NCBI GenBank assembly: GCA_002633005.1
Contig: NMRA01000099.1
Location: 319,086-383,085 of the forward strand
DNA: 64,000 bases
Source: Phoronis australis
Taxonomy: Eukaryota > Phoronida > Phoronidae
Direction: 5' to 3'
The position numbers and the translations under genes are program-made. The notes below the pieces were generated by a model. It made no database searches, had not been told where the DNA came from, and worked only from the letters and a program-made list of their open reading frames with translations. Shown one piece after another: positions 62,668-64,000 of the stretch. Position 1 is the stretch's first letter. Each line of letters begins with the position of its first letter.

Positions 62668-63821
62668 GTGGGTTTATTTTGGTAGTCCAGTAAAAATATC
62701 AAAATAACTGCGCCATGTTGAAATTCACTATCATGCCAGGCGGCGATGAGGTCTTTGGTAGACAGGCGTTCTGCACCACCTACAGATCCCATGTAATGCA
62801 GACAAGACTGGTATAAAAAACAGTCCAACACCTTTCATGCTATCATAATGCCGGCAAATTTCCACTATTGTGCAATGTACTTAAGTCTTTTGTAAAAAAG
62901 GCAAACTTTTTGAAATATCAATGGATAAACAAGGACATCATGTTACATACATTTTCCACTGTAAAGAAGTTTGTGACAAAGCCAGTAGCTGCTATCCCAG
63001 CTGGTGTCAAAAAGCTAAAAATAAATTAATGAACTTAAATAAAATAATGAAACAATGAAAGGACTGGCAATGGAATTTATTCCTTTACTTTTAAATTAAT
63101 GAAAACTTTGTTGTAATTGAATTTCTGTCCTCCAAATCTTAGTCGAGATCAAGCGGAAGTTACTTCAGTGCTCTCGCTACTCTAGAGCTCGGCAATATGA
63201 AAAGTGCCCTATTATCACAAGACAGGGATCAGGATTAGTTTTATATTTCTTATAGAGATACATATTCTCAGCTGGTTATTTTCCTTGTAGTCGAAACAAC
63301 CAATATCATAATAGACTTTCTCAGTCTAATACACTGGTCACTTATGTTGCGATCAGAAGTCAGGTTGAACATTTAATCCGAATTACTTCTTTACATGTGA
63401 ACGCTTGTCAGGCGTCTCATCTGTCTTCTTGTCATCCAATCATGAACCAGTGTGAGGCACCTGATTTGAGGTTAAGCTCTGTTCACCCTATGTGATAGTA
63501 TGTGATTGGCGAGGATATTAGAGTTTTCACATTTTGTTCAATACTGGTGAGACAACAAATAAGATTCCTTTGTGAACACTTGTTTTAATCGTCTGATCTG
63601 CCTTCTCATTGTCTGAATTCTGTATAAGCCTTACATTTGTTATCTAGAAAGTTCCAAATGTGGCATTCTGTGTCTACAAATATTTCCTGCTCTGAGTGGC
63701 ATATTTTTATTGACTTATTCAAATACTGCAAAAATTAAAAATTCTTTGAAATTCTTATTTTAGGAATACAATGAATTATTGTATTCTAATGTGTTGTCAG
63801 CAGTTTTTATCATTTAAATTA

Positions 63822-64000
63822 GGTTTTGTACGACCGTATCAACTTGTCGTGTTGCCAAATATCTGACTTCTTAAAAGTACATATTTTCTGAAAGTAGAAA
63901 GCCTGTACAATTTAAGTTTTGACTTAACACCAATCTAACATTAGTTGGATCACGTGACTATGTGTTTTAGTAAAATTTAACAAAAACGATACTAAAGTTA
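63822..64000. mobile_element. Diverged partial copy of the TTAA MITE, cut by window end
   Basis: Starts GGTTTTGTACGACCGTATCA and continues with GAAAGTAGAAAGCCTG and a TAGTAAAATTTAACAAAAA stretch, which matches the right part of 44456-45173 in inverted orientation. It lies in an MNT intron past the last visible exon. Confidence 0.65.

Noticed and set aside
1-64000. A novel multi-gene or defence-type system
   Set aside because: All supported coding exons belong to four known animal genes; no viral, bacterial or clustered unknown genes were seen.

Overview
This is eukaryotic nuclear DNA from an animal, most likely a highly heterozygous marine invertebrate. The evidence is AT-rich sequence, long introns with GT..AG boundaries, and genes cut into many short exons whose products clearly match animal-specific families. 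There is no operon structure and no bacterial signal. I cannot name the species. Dense small transposable elements, tRNA-derived SINE-like pieces and unmerged allelic contig ends fit a short-read invertebrate draft assembly, but this is inference.

Four protein-coding genes explain nearly all of the window. (1) MORC2, minus strand, from its ATG at 34,090 to beyond the left edge: 23 exons encode the GHKL ATPase, coiled coil, CW zinc finger, Pro/Lys-rich linker and most of the chromo-like domain; the C-terminal end lies off the window. (2) CUSTOS (C12orf43 family), plus strand, complete in six exons at 34,685-41,795, 234 residues. (3) TMEM248, minus strand, complete in seven exons at 55,167-45,932, 312 residues. 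(4) MNT, plus strand, starting at 56,779 with at least seven exons: Sin3-interaction helix, bHLH, leucine zipper and acidic tail, running off the right edge. All exon junctions listed keep the reading frame.

The layout is MORC2 and CUSTOS head to head (about 0.6 kb apart), CUSTOS and TMEM248 tail to tail (about 4.1 kb, filled with small DNA transposons), and TMEM248 and MNT head to head (about 1.6 kb, with E-boxes, a CRE and YY1-like motifs). The genes are not known to form one pathway. MORC2 (chromatin silencing) and MNT (Sin3-dependent repression in the MAX network) are both repressors, CUSTOS is a Wnt/beta-catenin-linked nuclear protein in vertebrates, and TMEM248 is a two-pass membrane protein of unknown function.

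The rest is intron or intergenic DNA holding at least eight families of short repeated or inverted-repeat elements. Several have readable target-site duplications: TTA/TAA, TTAA, a perfect 9-bp duplication, and a possible CAG. There are also several minisatellites and a tandem array of decoy splice donors beside MORC2 exon 14. Two places (22,646-26,208 and 47,535-48,818) are duplications joined at a single N. They look like unmerged overlapping contig ends from two haplotypes, not biology; the first duplicates MORC2 exons 3-5. I found no convincing novel multi-gene system.
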